From the NCBI GenBank assembly GCA_021204715.1, contig JAJPYW010000177.1, positions 1-10,241 of the forward strand: a stretch of DNA of 10,241 nucleotides. The letters are read 5' to 3'. Under the pieces are notes generated by a model. The model made no database searches, was not told where the DNA came from, and was given only the letters and a program-made list of their open reading frames with translations. Within the stretch, counting starts at the first letter, position 1. Each line of letters begins with the position of its first letter. This document shows, piece after piece, positions 1 through 6,813 of this stretch. Origin of the DNA: Prevotellaceae bacterium. GTDB taxonomy: Bacteria > Bacteroidota > Bacteroidia > Bacteroidales > Bacteroidaceae. A program made the translations under genes and the position numbers.

Positions 1-1512
1 GCCGTGGAACGCCTGAACAGGGCGATGGGAAAGAAAGAACGGATTTTAGTTTATGGAGATTATGACGTGGACGGCACCACCGCGGTGGCGTTGGTCTACA
101 AGTTCATCCAACAGTTCTATTCGAACATAGACTATTACATTCCCGACCGTTACAACGAGGGGTACGGCATTTCGGCCCAAGGGGTGGACTATGCGGTGCG
201 GAACGGTGTGAAATTGGTCATTGTGCTCGATTGCGGCATCAAGGCCGTGGACAAGATTTCCGCCGCCAAGCAGCGGGGCATTGACTTCATCATCTGCGAC
301 CACCACGTGCCCGACGCCGCCTTGCCGCCTGCCGTGGCCATCTTGAACGCCAAGCGGCATGACAACACTTATCCTTACGAGCACCTTTCGGGTTGCGGCG
401 TGGGCTTCAAGTTCATGCAGGCTTTCGCCAAAAGCAACGGCATCGATTTCCACCACCTCGTGCCGCTGCTCGACCTCTGCGCCGTCTCCATCGCCTCCGA
501 CATCGTGCCCATCATGGGCGAGAACCGCATCTTGGCTTACCATGGCTTGAAGCAGCTCAACAGCAATCCCAGCGTGGGGCTGAAAGCCATCATCGACGTG
601 TGCGGGCTCACCGGCAAGGAGATTACCATCAACGACATCGTGTTCAAGATAGGCCCCCGCATCAACGCTTCGGGCCGCATCCAGAACGGCAAGGAGGCCG
701 TGGACTTGCTCACCGAGAAAGAGTTTTCGGCCGCTATGGAGAAGGCCGGGCAAATCAACCAATACAACGAGACGCGCAAGGACTTGGACAAGAGCATGAC
801 CGAGGAGGCCAACCGCATCGTGGCCGAGTTGGGCGGATTGGCCGACCGCCGTTCCATTGTGCTCTACAACGAAGACTGGCACAAAGGCGTCATAGGCATC
901 GTGGCCTCCCGACTTACCGAGATTTACTACCGCCCCGCCGTGGTGCTCACGCGCACCAACGACATGGCCACCGGCTCGGCCCGCTCCGTGTCGGGTTTCG
1001 ACGTGTACAAGGCCGTGGAGCATTGCCGCGACCTGTTGGAGAACTTCGGCGGACACACCTACGCCGCCGGCCTGTCCATGAAAGTGGAAAATGTGCCCGC
1101 TTTCACCGAACGTTTCGAGGAGTTCGTGGCCGGGCACATCCTGCCCGAACAGACCAGCGCCGTAATCGACATCAACGCCGAAATCGACTTCAAGGAAATC
1201 ACTTCCAAGTTCTACAGCGACTTGAAGAAGTTCAATCCTTTCGGCCCCGACAACGCCAAGCCCGTCTTCTGCACCCACAACGTGTACGATTACGGCACCA
1301 GCAAGGTGGTGGGGCGCGACCAAGAGCACATCAAGCTGGAATTAGTGGACAACAAATCGAACAACGTGATGAACGGCATCGCCTTCGGGCAGAGCCACCA
1401 CGTGCGTTACATCAAGAGCAAGGGCTCGTTCGACATCTGTTACACCATTGAGGAGAACACCTACAAGCGGGGTGAGATACAGCTACAGATAGAGGACATC
1501 AAGCCGGGTTAA
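1..1512 (+). CDS. recJ: RecJ, single-stranded-DNA-specific 5'->3' exonuclease (5' end outside window)
   Basis: RecJ degrades single-stranded DNA from the 5' end in recombination and repair in the cytoplasm. The frame is open through base 1, so the gene starts upstream. By comparison with the usual ~570 residues, roughly 60-70 N-terminal residues are missing. Numbering from base 4, the DHH phosphoesterase motifs appear in order: GDYDVDG (18-24, metal-binding aspartates), LDCGI (75-79), the signature DHH (99-101), GCGVGFK (130-136), SIASDIVP (162-169) and GPRINASGRI (217-226). The DHHA1 motif GGHTYAAG lies at 349-356, followed by the C-terminal OB-like region. All catalytic residues visible are intact. 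The gene ends 27 nt before recQ in the same direction, so the two are probably cotranscribed. In E. coli both proteins act in the RecF pathway, RecQ unwinding and RecJ resecting. Family assignment is very secure; the true start is not visible. Confidence 0.97.
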   Translation, partial: AVERLNRAMGKKERILVYGDYDVDGTTAVALVYKFIQQFYSNIDYYIPDRYNEGYGISAQGVDYAVRNGVKLVIVLDCGIKAVDKISAAKQRGIDFIICDHHVPDAALPPAVAILNAKRHDNTYPYEHLSGCGVGFKFMQAFAKSNGIDFHHLVPLLDLCAVSIASDIVPIMGENRILAYHGLKQLNSNPSVGLKAIIDVCGLTGKEITINDIVFKIGPRINASGRIQNGKEAVDLLTEKEFSAAMEKAGQINQYNETRKDLDKSMTEEANRIVAELGGLADRRSIVLYNEDWHKGVIGIVASRLTEIYYRPAVVLTRTNDMATGSARSVSGFDVYKAVEHCRDLLENFGGHTYAAGLSMKVENVPAFTERFEEFVAGHILPEQTSAVIDINAEIDFKEITSKFYSDLKKFNPFGPDNAKPVFCTHNVYDYGTSKVVGRDQEHIKLELVDNKSNNVMNGIAFGQSHHVRYIKSKGSFDICYTIEENTYKRGEIQLQIEDIKPG

Positions 1513-1520
1513 GCCCCGGC
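1503..1520 (+). other. GC-rich hairpin across the recJ stop codon
   Basis: GCCGGG (1503-1508) and CCCGGC (1515-1520) form a 6-bp stem around TTAAGC, which contains the recJ stop codon. A loose T-rich stretch (CTTTCATTTT) follows before recQ. It could be a weak or partial terminator, or a 3'-end structure that tunes recQ expression. The T tract is poor, so readthrough into recQ is expected. Only the inverted repeat is seen; the function is inferred. Confidence 0.35.
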
Positions 1521-1539
1521 CTTTCATTTTGAGGGCACC

Positions 1540-3447
1540 ATGCAACCCGATTACTTGCAACTGCTCAAGCAGTACTGGGGATATGACGCTTTCCGTGGTA
1601 TTCAAGAGGAGATTATCCGCAGTATAGGCGAAGACCGCGACACCTTGGGCCTCATGCCCACGGGTGGGGGCAAGTCTGTCACCTTCCAGCTTCCCGCCTT
1701 GGCGCGCGAGGGGCTGTGCTTGGTCATCACTCCTTTGATCGCCTTGATGAAAGACCAAGTGGAGAACCTGCGGCGCCGGGGCATCAAGGCGCTGGCCATC
1801 CATTCGGGCATGGACAGGCAGGAAATCATCCGCGTCTTGGAGAACTGCATTTTCGGCGGCTACAAATTCCTCTACCTTTCGCCCGAGCGCTTGGACACCG
1901 AGCTTTTCCGCGTCAAACTGCCCAAGATGCACGTGAGCCTCATTACGGTGGACGAGAGCCACTGCATCTCCCAGTGGGGTTACGATTTCCGTCCGGCCTA
2001 CTTGAAGATAGCCGCCATACGCGACCTGCTTCCCGGCGTGCCCGTCTTGGCACTCACCGCCACCGCCACCCCCGAAGTGGCCAAGGACATACAAGCGCGC
2101 CTCAAGTTCCGCGGCGAGAATCTTTTCCGCATGAGCTTCGAGCGCAAGAACTTGGCTTATATTGTCCGCGCTACCGAGAACAAGACCGGCCAGTTGCTGC
2201 ACATTTTGGACCGCATACCCGGCTCGGCCATTGTCTACGTGCGCAACCGCCGCCGCACCAAGGAGGTGACCGAGTTGTTGACGGGCGAGGGCATCACCGC
2301 CACTTTCTACCACGCCGGGCTCGACGATGCCGTCAAAGAGGCGCGTCAACGCGACTGGCAGTCGGGCCGCATCCGTGTCATGGTGGCCACCAACGCTTTC
2401 GGCATGGGCATCGACAAGCCCGATGTCAGGGTGGTGGTGCACATCGACTTGCCCGACGCCGTTGAAGCCTACTTCCAAGAGGCCGGCCGTGCCGGGCGCG
2501 ACGGCTTGAAAGCCTACGCCGTGTTGCTCTACGCGGGGAGTGACAAGGCCACGCTGCACAAGCGCATCCCCGACAATTTCCCCGAGAAGGCGTTCATCCG
2601 CACCGTCTACGAGCACTTGCAATATTATTACGAGATGGCCATGGGCGACGGCCAGGACTGTGTGCGCGAGTTCAACCTCGAGGATTTCTGCCGCAAGTTC
2701 AAGCATCCGCCGTTGCCTGTGGACAGTGCTTTGAAAATCCTTACCCAAGCCGGTTACATAGAATACACCGGCGAGCAAGAGAACGCTTCCCGCCTGCTCT
2801 TCACCCTGCAACGCGACGAGTTGTACAAGCTGCACGATGTGGAGCCCGATACCGACCGGCTCATCCAAGTGATCCTGCGCTCCTATACCGGCCTTTTCAC
2901 CGACTACGCTTTCATCAACGAAGATTCCCTTGCCTTGCGCGCGGGGCTCACCCGCCGCGAGGTCTACGACAAGCTCACCGCCCTCTCCCGCCTGCGCGTT
3001 GTCCACTACATCCCGCAAAAAAAGATACCTTATATTATATATACGCGCGCGCGCGTAGAGGCCGGCAGCATCCGCATCCCCACCGACATCTATGAAGCCC
3101 GCAAAAAACGCTACCGCCGCCGCATCGACGCCATGTTGGAGTATGCCACGTGCGGCACCGTCTGCCGCAGCCGGCTCTTGCTGCATTACTTCGGCGAGCG
3201 CGACACGCACGATTGCGGTCAGTGCGACGTATGCCTGTCACGGCGCGGTGCCGGCGCTTCCCCGGCGCTTTCCGAAGGCGAGCTTGCTCTTCAAATCAAG
3301 CGGCAGCTCGAGGCCGCGCCCCTCACGCCCGCCGATTTGACCTGTCGCCTCACCGTCAGCAAGGACTTCCTGCTCGAAGCTTTGCACCATCTCTTGGAAG
3401 CCGGCGAGCTTGCAACAGAAAACGGCCTCTTGCGCCTTTCCAAATAA
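1540..3447 (+). CDS. recQ: RecQ-family ATP-dependent 3'->5' DNA helicase
   Basis: This 635-residue protein unwinds DNA duplexes and forks using ATP. The helicase motifs run in order: motif 0 (FRGIQ, Gln22), Walker A TGGGKS (41-46, Lys45), ITPLIALMKDQ, Walker B DESH (138-141, where many RecQs have DEAH) followed by CISQWGYDFRP, LTATATP, the motif V region FGMGIDKPDV, and motif VI QEAGRAGRDG. The zinc cluster is Cys542, Cys559, Cys562 and Cys565, with the 17-residue first spacing seen in E. coli RecQ. Here it follows about 160 residues of winged-helix-like sequence instead of directly following the core. After the zinc site comes about 70 residues that look like another small helical/winged domain; I see no clear HRDC domain. 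The ATG at 1540 has GAGG about 8 nt upstream. It follows recJ closely and probably shares its transcript. A slippery A-AAA-AAG and a CG-repeat tract lie inside the gene at 3018-3057. Confidence 0.97.
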   Translation: MQPDYLQLLKQYWGYDAFRGIQEEIIRSIGEDRDTLGLMPTGGGKSVTFQLPALAREGLCLVITPLIALMKDQVENLRRRGIKALAIHSGMDRQEIIRVLENCIFGGYKFLYLSPERLDTELFRVKLPKMHVSLITVDESHCISQWGYDFRPAYLKIAAIRDLLPGVPVLALTATATPEVAKDIQARLKFRGENLFRMSFERKNLAYIVRATENKTGQLLHILDRIPGSAIVYVRNRRRTKEVTELLTGEGITATFYHAGLDDAVKEARQRDWQSGRIRVMVATNAFGMGIDKPDVRVVVHIDLPDAVEAYFQEAGRAGRDGLKAYAVLLYAGSDKATLHKRIPDNFPEKAFIRTVYEHLQYYYEMAMGDGQDCVREFNLEDFCRKFKHPPLPVDSALKILTQAGYIEYTGEQENASRLLFTLQRDELYKLHDVEPDTDRLIQVILRSYTGLFTDYAFINEDSLALRAGLTRREVYDKLTALSRLRVVHYIPQKKIPYIIYTRARVEAGSIRIPTDIYEARKKRYRRRIDAMLEYATCGTVCRSRLLLHYFGERDTHDCGQCDVCLSRRGAGASPALSEGELALQIKRQLEAAPLTPADLTCRLTVSKDFLLEALHHLLEAGELATENGLLRLSK

Positions 3448-3460
3448 ATCATTACTTTTG
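3429..3460 (+). promoter_or_regulatory. Bacteroides-type promoter for the TPR gene
   Basis: TACTTTTG at 3453-3460 matches the Bacteroidota sigma -7 element TAnnTTTG exactly. CTTG at 3429-3432 fits the -33 TTTG with one mismatch, and the spacer is 20 nt. Transcription would start near 3467, about 35 nt before the ATG at 3502. The element straddles the end of recQ, so the TPR gene can be expressed independently of recJ-recQ. Confidence 0.6.
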
Positions 3461-3471
3461 CAACGACAAAC

Positions 3472-3484
3472 GCCGAGCCTCGGC
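3472..3484 (+). repeat. 13-nt inverted repeat at the 5' end of the TPR mRNA
   Basis: GCCGAG and CTCGGC are perfect inverted arms around a single C. They lie just downstream of the predicted transcription start and 18 nt before the TPR start codon. They could form a small 5'-end hairpin in RNA, or be a protein-binding dyad in DNA. No function is shown. Confidence 0.3.
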
Positions 3485-3501
3485 ACAAAGTACACACCAC
3501 T

Positions 3502-4467
3502 ATGGGCATTTTCAAATCTTTCTTCTCAGGGAAAGCCGAAGATCCTGCCGAAGAGCAACAGAAGAACCTCAGGAAGAACTTCGAGCTATTTAAGTACGAC
3601 GGCATGCGCGCCGGACGCATGGGGCGCTTGGATTATGCCGTCAAGTGCTTCAACGAAGCCCTTGCCTTGCAGGACGACTTCGAGACCATGGGCTACTTGG
3701 CTCAGACCTACATCCAGACCAACCAATTGCAAGAGGCGCGCCACACGTTGGAGCGGATGCTGCAGAAGGAGCCTTCCCACCTTGCCACGCTCTTGAACCT
3801 TGCCGAAGTCTGCTTCATGTTGGACGACTACCCGGCCATGACCGCCGCCGCCGAAAAAGCGGCCGGGGTAAACCCCGACAGCCCTTCGGCTTGGTACCTG
3901 CTTGGCAAAGCGGCCCACGCCGGAGGCAATAACGACATCATGGCCATCGCCCACCTCACCAAAGCCCTTGTATTAGACGAGGACTACACCGAAGCCCGCC
4001 AGCTGCGTGCCGCTATCCTTGCCGGCATGGGGCAATACACAGAGGCGCTGGCCGAAGTAACGGTGCTTCTCGACCGTGACCAAGCCGACGAGAACGCCCT
4101 CTTGCTGCGCGCCCGCATCGCCCTTGCCACGGGCCACCCCGATGAAGCCGAGGCTGATTACCGCCGTTGCATTACGGTGCTCAATCCCTTCAACGAGCAG
4201 GCCTACCTCTCTTTGGGCCGTCTCTACATCAGCGGGGAAAAGTATCAAGAGGCCATTGACCTTTTTACCGAAGCCATCTCCAACCTGCCCGCCTTCGCCA
4301 TGGCTTACCACGAGCGGGGCCGTGCCAAGTTGCTTATCGGTGACAAAGAAGGCGCTGCCCAAGATTCCGCCGCCGCCCTTGCCATCCGGCCCGACGAGAT
4401 GCAAGGCTTCAACGGCCGTTATGGCGACATAGGCGGCAACTCCACGGGCGATATCCTTGGATTGTGA
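3502..4467 (+). CDS. tetratricopeptide-repeat (TPR) protein, cytoplasmic
   Basis: This is a 321-residue protein of unknown specific role. From about residue 28 to 303 it is built of roughly eight consecutive 34-residue TPR units, each with the usual small and large hydrophobic pattern. Examples are the helix pairs around AVKCFNEALAL, EARHTLERML, AIAHLTKALVLDED, EAIDLFTEAI and a last unit ending in ALAIRPDE. The short N-terminus (MGIFKSFFSG) is basic and amphipathic but has no signal-peptide hydrophobic core and no lipobox, so a cytosolic protein is most likely. TPR superhelices normally bind partner proteins or peptides; no catalytic domain is visible. It has its own promoter behind recQ and is followed by the aromatic operon leader, so context gives no clear partner. 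The ATG at 3502 is the first sensible start downstream of that promoter. Confidence 0.93.
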   Translation: MGIFKSFFSGKAEDPAEEQQKNLRKNFELFKYDGMRAGRMGRLDYAVKCFNEALALQDDFETMGYLAQTYIQTNQLQEARHTLERMLQKEPSHLATLLNLAEVCFMLDDYPAMTAAAEKAAGVNPDSPSAWYLLGKAAHAGGNNDIMAIAHLTKALVLDEDYTEARQLRAAILAGMGQYTEALAEVTVLLDRDQADENALLLRARIALATGHPDEAEADYRRCITVLNPFNEQAYLSLGRLYISGEKYQEAIDLFTEAISNLPAFAMAYHERGRAKLLIGDKEGAAQDSAAALAIRPDEMQGFNGRYGDIGGNSTGDILGL

Positions 4468-4504
4468 CGCTTTTTTCCCTTTCTACCCATAAAAAACGCC
4501 GTTA

Positions 4505-4538
4505 TTTGTTGGAATCTCGAAGAAAAGTATTAATTTTG
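4505..4538 (+). promoter_or_regulatory. Bacteroides-type promoter of the aromatic amino acid operon
   Basis: TAATTTTG at 4531-4538 matches the -7 consensus TAnnTTTG exactly. TTTG at 4505-4508 matches the -33 element with a 22-nt spacer, slightly longer than usual; an alternative GTTG at 4508-4511 gives 19 nt. Transcription would begin near 4545, about 20 nt upstream of the leader peptide start, so the whole attenuator would be in the transcript. This is the only strong promoter match seen ahead of pheA. Confidence 0.65.
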
Positions 4539-4566
4539 CAGCAAATAAAGATAAAAACAAGCAACT

Positions 4567-4653
4567 GTGAAAGCCTGGCGTTATGTATACTATTATTTCT
4601 TTTACTTTTACTTTGACCGGAAAGTAGAGCGGGAGTTTGTATGCATCAGGTGA
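4567..4653 (+). CDS. Tyr/Phe-rich leader peptide of the pheA operon attenuator
   Basis: This is a 28-codon reading frame starting with GTG and ending in TGA at 4651-4653. Residues 6-16 read YVYYYFFYFYF: six Tyr and four Phe in eleven codons. A further Phe lies at codon 24 and a single Trp at codon 4. An in-frame stop at 4552-4554 means GTG 4567 is the only plausible start, and no ATG lies in frame. The upstream region is A-rich without a clear Shine-Dalgarno, as is usual in Bacteroidota. The frame lies between a good promoter and a strong terminator directly ahead of Phe/Tyr biosynthesis genes, which is the layout of ribosome-mediated attenuators such as E. coli pheL. The peptide is probably not functional as a product; its translation rate is the signal. 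No experimental support is available from sequence alone. Confidence 0.85.
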   Translation: MKAWRYVYYYFFYFYFDRKVEREFVCIR

Positions 4654-4731
4654 CAGTGATGTTTGAAGAACCGAGTGAAAACTAATAGAAGACATAAATC
4701 CCGCTCCATCCTGATGGAAGCGGGTTTTTTT
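4606..4731 (+). promoter_or_regulatory. transcription attenuator: alternative RNA pairings in the leader
   Basis: Three pairings can be read. (1) TTTTACTTT (4606-4614, codons for Phe-Tyr-Phe) pairs with AAAGTAGAG (4621-4629) over 9 bp including two G-U pairs, with loop GACCGG. (2) GAGCGGGA (4627-4634) is perfectly complementary to TCCCGCTC (4699-4706), which includes the 5' arm of the terminator; this is the antiterminator. (3) The terminator hairpin at 4700-4724. A ribosome stalled in the Tyr/Phe run blocks pairing 1 and, with a usual footprint, just leaves 4627-4634 free, favouring antitermination. A ribosome near the stop codon covers that segment and the terminator forms. A further match, CATCAGG (4644-4650) with CCTGATG (4710-4716), could reinforce antitermination. 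The pairings are seen directly; the switching model is inferred. Confidence 0.75.
4700..4731 (+). terminator. intrinsic terminator (attenuator) upstream of pheA
   Basis: CCCGCTCCAT (4700-4709) pairs with ATGG-A-AGCGGG (4714-4724) around loop CCTG. This gives a 10-bp stem with one bulged A, followed at once by seven T residues (4725-4731). It lies 29 nt before the pheA start with no gene ending nearby, since the TPR gene stops more than 200 nt upstream. That placement supports conditional attenuation instead of simple end-of-gene termination. Confidence 0.88.
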
Positions 4732-4760
4732 ATGACAGACCATATAAAAAGAGACAGTTT

Positions 4761-5609
4761 ATGAAGAAGATAGCCATACAAGGAGGATTGGGATCCTACC
4801 ACGACATCGCGGCGCACCACTTTTTCGAAGGCGAACAGATAGAACTTATCTGCTGCGCCACTTTCGAAGAGGTGTTCGCCTCCATCAAGAAGGAGAGCCA
4901 CACCATCGGCATGCTGGCCATCGAGAACACCATTGCGGGCAGCTTGTTGCAGAACCACGAGTTGTTGCGCGAAAGCGGCACGCAGATTATCGGCGAGTAC
5001 AAGCTGCGCATCTCCCACAGCTTCGTCTGCCTGCCCGAAGAGAGTTGGGACGACATTACCGAAGTCAATTCCCACCCCATCGCCTTGATGCAGTGCCGTG
5101 AGTTTCTCTCCCGCCACCCCAAAATTAAAGTGGTGGAGAGTGAAGACACCGCCCTTAGCGCCGAGATTATCCACCGCGACCACCTCACGGGCCACGCCGC
5201 TATCTGTTCCAAGGCGGCCGCCCTTATGAACGGCATGAAAGTCTTGGAAGAAGGCATCGAGACCAACAAGCACAACTTCACCCGCTTCCTTGTGGTGGCC
5301 GACCCTTGGCAGGCCGACGAGCTGAACCGCCAGCGCGGTCTCCGGCCCAACAAAGCAGGCCTCGTCTTCACCCTGCCCCATACCGAAGGCAGCTTGTCGC
5401 ACGTGCTTTCCATTCTTTCGTTCTACCGCATCAACATGACCAAGATACAGTCCCTGCCCATTATCGGGCGCGAATGGGAATACCGCTTCTATGTAGATGT
5501 CGTGTTCGACGATGTGCTGCGTTACAAGCAAGCCGTTACAGCCATCACCCCCTTGACAAGAGAATTAAGAATATTAGGAGAATATGAAGAAGGAAAATCA
5601 AACATTTGA
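4761..5609 (+). CDS. pheA: prephenate dehydratase with C-terminal ACT regulatory domain
   Basis: This enzyme converts prephenate to phenylpyruvate, the committed step to phenylalanine. The 282 residues are the normal length for a monofunctional dehydratase; there is no N-terminal chorismate mutase as in E. coli PheA. The periplasmic-binding-like catalytic lobes run from about 1 to 180, with IENTIAGS (54-61), SHPIALMQC (104-112), AAICS (146-150) and the hallmark NFTRF (172-176) containing the catalytic Thr of the TRF motif. The ACT domain (about 198-275) has GSLSHVL (210-216) and IQSLP (229-233), matching the GALV and ESRP motifs that bind Phe, so feedback inhibition by Phe is likely. The ATG at 4761 follows the attenuator terminator directly. 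The 3' end overlaps the aminotransferase start by 26 nt, suggesting translational coupling. Confidence 0.97.
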   Translation: MKKIAIQGGLGSYHDIAAHHFFEGEQIELICCATFEEVFASIKKESHTIGMLAIENTIAGSLLQNHELLRESGTQIIGEYKLRISHSFVCLPEESWDDITEVNSHPIALMQCREFLSRHPKIKVVESEDTALSAEIIHRDHLTGHAAICSKAAALMNGMKVLEEGIETNKHNFTRFLVVADPWQADELNRQRGLRPNKAGLVFTLPHTEGSLSHVLSILSFYRINMTKIQSLPIIGREWEYRFYVDVVFDDVLRYKQAVTAITPLTRELRILGEYEEGKSNI

Positions 5610-6786
5610 GATAGCCCCGGCCCGGAGGTTGGAGACCGTCAGCGAGTACTACTTCTCGCGCAAGTTGAAAGAAGTGGCCCAGATGAACGCCCAAGGCAAG
5701 GACGTCATCAGCTTGGGCGTGGGCAGCCCCGACATGCCTCCTTCCAAAGCGGCCATCGACACCCTGTGCCAAGCGGCACGCGATCCCGACGGCCACGGCT
5801 ACCAGCTCCACACCGGCATCCCCGAACTGTTGCAAGGCTTTGCCCGCTGGTACAAGACGTGGTACCATGCCGACTTGGATCCCCGGCACGAGATACTCCC
5901 CCTTATCGGCTCCAAAGAGGGCATTCTGCACGTCACGCTGGCTTTCGTCAATCCCGGCGAGCAGGTGTTGGTGCCCAATCCCGGCTATCCCACCTACACC
6001 TCCTTGAGCAAGCTGTTGGGTGCCGATGTAGTCTATTACAACCTCAAAGAGGAGAACCACTGGCAGCCCGACTTCGACGAGTTGGAGCAGATGGATCTTT
6101 CCCGTGTGAAGTTGATGTGGACCAACTACCCTAATATGCCCACCGGCGCCAACGCCACTCCCGCACTCTACGAGCGCCTCGTGGCCTTCGCCCGTCGCAA
6201 AGGCATCATCGTGGTCAATGACAACCCCTACAGCTTCATCTTGAACGACACGCCCCTGAGCATACTCGCCGTGCCCGGCGCCAAGGAGTGCTGCATCGAG
6301 CTCAACTCCATGAGCAAGGCCCACAACATGCCCGGCTGGCGCCTTGGCATGGTGGCCACCAACGCCCGGTTCATCGGCTATATACTCAAAGTGATGAGCA
6401 ACATCGAGAGCGGCATCTTCCGGGCCATGCAACTCGCCGCCGCCACCGCTTTGCAGGCCAACGCCTCTTGGTATGAAGGCAACAACCGCAACTACCGCGG
6501 CCGCCGGCAGTTGGCAGGAGAGATAATGCACGCCTTGGGCTGCACCTACGACGAGAACCAAGTGGGCATGTTCCTTTGGGGACGCATCCCCGACAGTTGC
6601 CCCGATGTGGAGCAACTTGCCGACCGTGTACTCTACAACGCCCGTGTGTTCATCACCCCCGGTTTCATTTTCGGCAGCAACGGCAGCCGCTACATCCGCA
6701 TCTCCCTCTGTTGCAAGGACGATAAATTGGCCGAAGCCCTCGACCGAATCAAGCAAATGCAGCAAGCCGCTACGCCCCAACCCTAA
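5584..6786 (+). CDS. PLP-dependent class I/II aminotransferase, probably aromatic
   Basis: This 400-residue fold-type I aminotransferase probably performs the last step to Phe and Tyr (transamination of phenylpyruvate and 4-hydroxyphenylpyruvate). That role is inferred from operon position, not from specificity residues. PLP-site residues visible are Asn184 in NYPNMPTG, Asp213 and Tyr216 in NDNPY, the Schiff-base lysine Lys245 in SMSKAHNMPGW, and the substrate-carboxylate Arg372 in RYIRIS. GSPDMPPS near the N-terminus matches the usual glycine/proline motif. The start at 5584 lies inside the pheA 3' end and has AGGAG only 3 nt upstream, a rare clear Shine-Dalgarno-like site here. Alternatives are an aspartate or LL-diaminopimelate-type aminotransferase, whose sequences are similar, or a prephenate aminotransferase. 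The family is secure; the substrate is moderately so. Confidence 0.95.
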   Translation: MKKENQTFEIAPARRLETVSEYYFSRKLKEVAQMNAQGKDVISLGVGSPDMPPSKAAIDTLCQAARDPDGHGYQLHTGIPELLQGFARWYKTWYHADLDPRHEILPLIGSKEGILHVTLAFVNPGEQVLVPNPGYPTYTSLSKLLGADVVYYNLKEENHWQPDFDELEQMDLSRVKLMWTNYPNMPTGANATPALYERLVAFARRKGIIVVNDNPYSFILNDTPLSILAVPGAKECCIELNSMSKAHNMPGWRLGMVATNARFIGYILKVMSNIESGIFRAMQLAAATALQANASWYEGNNRNYRGRRQLAGEIMHALGCTYDENQVGMFLWGRIPDSCPDVEQLADRVLYNARVFITPGFIFGSNGSRYIRISLCCKDDKLAEALDRIKQMQQAATPQP

Positions 6787-6813
6787 GTAGAATAAACAAA
6801 TAAAACAAAAGAT

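Noticed and set aside
46..1329. 427-residue minus-strand open frame opposite recJ
   Set aside because: It lies entirely antisense to a clearly conserved gene, has a low-complexity Gly/His/Val/Ala-rich translation and no recognisable domain. It is a by-product of GC-biased codon use.
3104..3110. second A-run slippery site in recQ (AAAAAAC)
   Set aside because: The run is CGC-AAA-AAA-CGC, so the heptamer is not in the X-XXY-YYZ frame needed for -1 slippage.
1483..3210. 575-residue minus-strand open frame opposite recQ
   Set aside because: Antisense shadow of recQ with biased composition and no motifs; the plus frame carries every helicase motif.
4467..4498. possible terminator after the TPR gene (CGCTTTTTT ... 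AAAAAACG)
   Set aside because: The stem is almost all A-T with a bulge and a 14-nt loop and no T tract afterwards; too weak to call.
4483..4743. 86-residue minus-strand frame across the pheA leader
   Set aside because: It overlaps the promoter, leader peptide and terminator, which explain this sequence better; no domain or start signal supports it.
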